Source: Armatimonadota bacterium (GTDB lineage Bacteria; Armatimonadota; Zipacnadia; Zipacnadales; JABUFB01). From it: 7,763 bases of DNA. Of this stretch, positions 7,138 to 7,763 are shown piece by piece. The translations under genes and the position numbers were made by a program. The notes under the pieces were generated by a model. The model saw nothing but the letters and a program-made list of their open reading frames with translations. It had not been told where the DNA came from and made no database searches. Each line of letters opens with the position of its first letter. Position 1 is the first letter of the stretch. The stretch covers positions 1-7,763 of the forward strand of contig JAGPGE010000261.1 in the NCBI GenBank assembly GCA_018056145.1, given 5' to 3'.

Positions 7138-7263
7138 CATGGTACCCTTGCGGCGCTGGAGGTGCTGGCCAACACCATCTACTGCATCAGCGCAATCCAG
7201 ACGCTGGTGGAGGACAGCGACAACAATCCGGCTGAGGAGAGCGGGGGAGGCGAGGAGGGATGA
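7138..7263 (+). pseudogene. Unidentified coding-like 3' remnant overlapping the cdsA start
   Basis: After an in-frame TGA at 7135-7137, the frame runs to TGA 7261-7263 and encodes about 41 residues: a hydrophobic stretch LEVLANTIYCISAIQTLV, then an acidic, glycine-rich tail NPAEESGGGEEG. Third positions are overwhelmingly G or C, as in the intact genes. Its TGA overlaps the next ATG in the classic ATGA arrangement. There is no ATG in frame; GTG at 7162 is the only common start and has no spaced ribosome-binding site. An ATG at 7118 with GGGAGGG upstream sits in another frame, and a single indel near 7138-7150 would join it to this frame, so this may be a short gene broken by a frameshift. I do not recognise the product. 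It does not resemble the end of UppS, the frequent upstream neighbour of cdsA. Confidence 0.4.
7243..7250 (+). promoter_or_regulatory. Ribosome-binding site of the cdsA remnant
   Basis: GGGGGAGG ends 9 nt before ATG 7260. A second AGGAGG (7253-7258) is only 1 nt from the ATG and too close to act. Together with the ATGA overlap this marks 7260 as the original cdsA start. Confidence 0.55.
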
Positions 7264-7478
7264 TCTCCAAGTTCTGGACCGACTTGGTCGGCGCGCCGAT
7301 TCTGCGCCGGCTCATGTACCTCGGCGGCTGGCCATTCTTCATCCCCATGACCATCGCGATGCTCCTGGGCCTGCAGGAGTTCCGCAGCAACATCCGGCGC
7401 AAGGGCATCTACGCCTTCGAGCTCGGGGGCTGGCTCTGCGGCATGGGCATTTTCGCCGCGACGTGGTTCGTCTCGTAG
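7260..7478 (+). CDS. Still-translatable 72-residue N-terminal CdsA fragment
   Basis: This is the part of the cdsA remnant that can still be made from ATG 7260 before TAG 7476-7478. It carries the two N-terminal hydrophobic segments and the LQEF motif region but no catalytic residues. A gene caller would list it as a short hypothetical membrane protein; its homology with CdsA and the continuing homology after the stop show it is a gene fragment. Whether it is expressed is unknown. Confidence 0.35.
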   Translation: MISKFWTDLVGAPILRRLMYLGGWPFFIPMTIAMLLGLQEFRSNIRRKGIYAFELGGWLCGMGIFAATWFVS

Positions 7479-7750
7479 GACCCGGCCTGGCGTTTCGGGA
7501 TCATCATGGCCTGCATCGCCGGCTCGGTGCTCATCACCATGATCGCCCGGCTCTGGCGGCCAAGAGACACTTTTGTCATCGCCAATTTCGTCGCCATCCT
7601 GCCGCTGCATGGAGGCGTGCTGGACAGGTTCGACGGCCTGCTGTTCTCGACGCCCCTGGCCTATCTATGCTTCCGGCTGTTCCTGCTTCTACATGCGATG
7701 CCCATGTGGGGCCGTTGGGGACAGGCACGAACGGGGGGCGTTCCGAGAGC

Positions 7751-7760
7751 AGGAAAGGAG
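7751..7760 (+). promoter_or_regulatory. Shine-Dalgarno-like sequence of a gene starting beyond the right edge
   Basis: AGGAAAGGAG is followed by only three more bases before the window ends, so a start codon would fall at or just after 7764. In many genomes cdsA is followed by dxr, which makes dxr a reasonable guess for the next gene, but nothing of it is visible. Confidence 0.4.
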
Positions 7761-7763
7761 ACG

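Larger units (their letters stand above)
7260..7763 (+). pseudogene. cdsA: Decayed phosphatidate cytidylyltransferase gene: in-frame TAG and loss of the catalytic core
   Basis: Intact CdsA is a membrane enzyme of about 265-285 residues that makes CDP-diacylglycerol from phosphatidate and CTP. Codons 1-72 give a recognisable N-terminus with LGGWPFFIPM, LQEFRSNIRRKGI and ELGGW, and two membrane segments (about 20-37 and 54-71). TAG at 7476-7478 (codon 73) stops it. The same frame then continues without a break: a third hydrophobic segment (79-97), RPRDTFVIANFVAI, then abruptly LPLHGGVLDRFD (114-125) and LLFSTPLAYLCFRLFLLL, the CdsA C-terminus. Only the second half of the CdsA signature remains. 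Its first half (the KR....KD part) and the DTGAYF and SPKKT regions are absent, implying an in-frame deletion of about 120 residues with its junction near 7594-7610. Similarity ends near 7691, but the frame is open to the window edge. TAG is a normal stop in this genome, so readthrough is unlikely. The remaining 72-residue peptide is probably without enzyme activity. A misassembly or sequencing error is the main alternative. Confidence 0.8.

Noticed and set aside
7476..7478. TAG in cdsA as a recoded (readthrough or pyrrolysine/reassigned) codon
   Set aside because: TAG ends the gene at 618-620 and the GH38 gene, so it works as a stop here, and the gene has also lost its catalytic core; a broken gene explains both.
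7179..7610. 143-codon minus-strand open frame at the right end
   Set aside because: Low-complexity charged composition, antisense to clear CdsA-like membrane sequence; long open frames on the opposite strand are common at this G+C.
7076..7763. Plus-strand frame from ATG 7076 open to the window edge, with a purine-rich GGAGGAGG upstream
   Set aside because: Its translation is dominated by R, H and P and is out of frame with the CdsA homology, so it is a G+C-driven shadow despite its length.

Overview
The window is G+C-rich bacterial DNA, roughly two thirds G+C by eye, with strong G/C preference at third codon positions. It holds the 3' end of one glycoside-hydrolase-like gene, three intact genes for carbohydrate breakdown, and at the right edge a decayed cdsA gene. 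TAG and TGA both end intact genes here, so the standard bacterial code applies. The mix of families (a TIM-barrel GHL10-like protein with a C-terminal beta-sandwich, a GH38 enzyme with its own N-terminal beta domain, and a PL22-like propeller) is what I associate with uncultured, polysaccharide-degrading Armatimonadota, Planctomycetota and similar lineages. That placement is an impression, not shown by the sequence.

Layout from left to right. Positions 3-620 (+) are the C-terminal 205 residues of a glycoside-hydrolase-like protein whose start lies left of the window. A short convergent gap (621-729) holds a perfect 8-bp hairpin. Next come two closely linked minus-strand genes, transcribed right to left: a GH38 alpha-mannosidase-like enzyme (5440-2357), then a GH3 beta-N-acetylhexosaminidase-like enzyme (about 2298-730). 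They are 7 or 58 bp apart, depending on the GH3 start. A 236-bp gap separates them from an upstream minus-strand gene (6870-5677) for an exported seven-bladed-propeller protein that resembles oligogalacturonate lyase (PL22) and has an excellent Shine-Dalgarno site.

From 6871 to 7259 there is a divergent intergenic stretch with an 11-bp perfect inverted repeat. Its core 9-mer, GCAGGAACC, recurs upstream of the GH38 gene and is a candidate shared operator. After that, on the plus strand, are two overlapping remnants: a short unidentified coding-like tail (7138-7263), then a cdsA (phosphatidate cytidylyltransferase) gene joined to it by an ATGA overlap. The cdsA frame carries an in-frame TAG and has lost its whole catalytic middle. 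A strong ribosome-binding sequence at 7751-7760 points to another gene beginning just past the right edge.

Working together (inference): the exported propeller would act on uronate or other oligosaccharides outside the cytoplasm. The GH38/GH3 pair, both without signal peptides, would trim mannose- and N-acetylhexosamine-containing oligosaccharides inside the cell. No transporter or regulator gene is visible in the window. I found no convincing wholly new system. The points most worth a second look are the cdsA wreck, the repeated intergenic 9-mer, and the altered substrate-binding motif of the GH3 enzyme.
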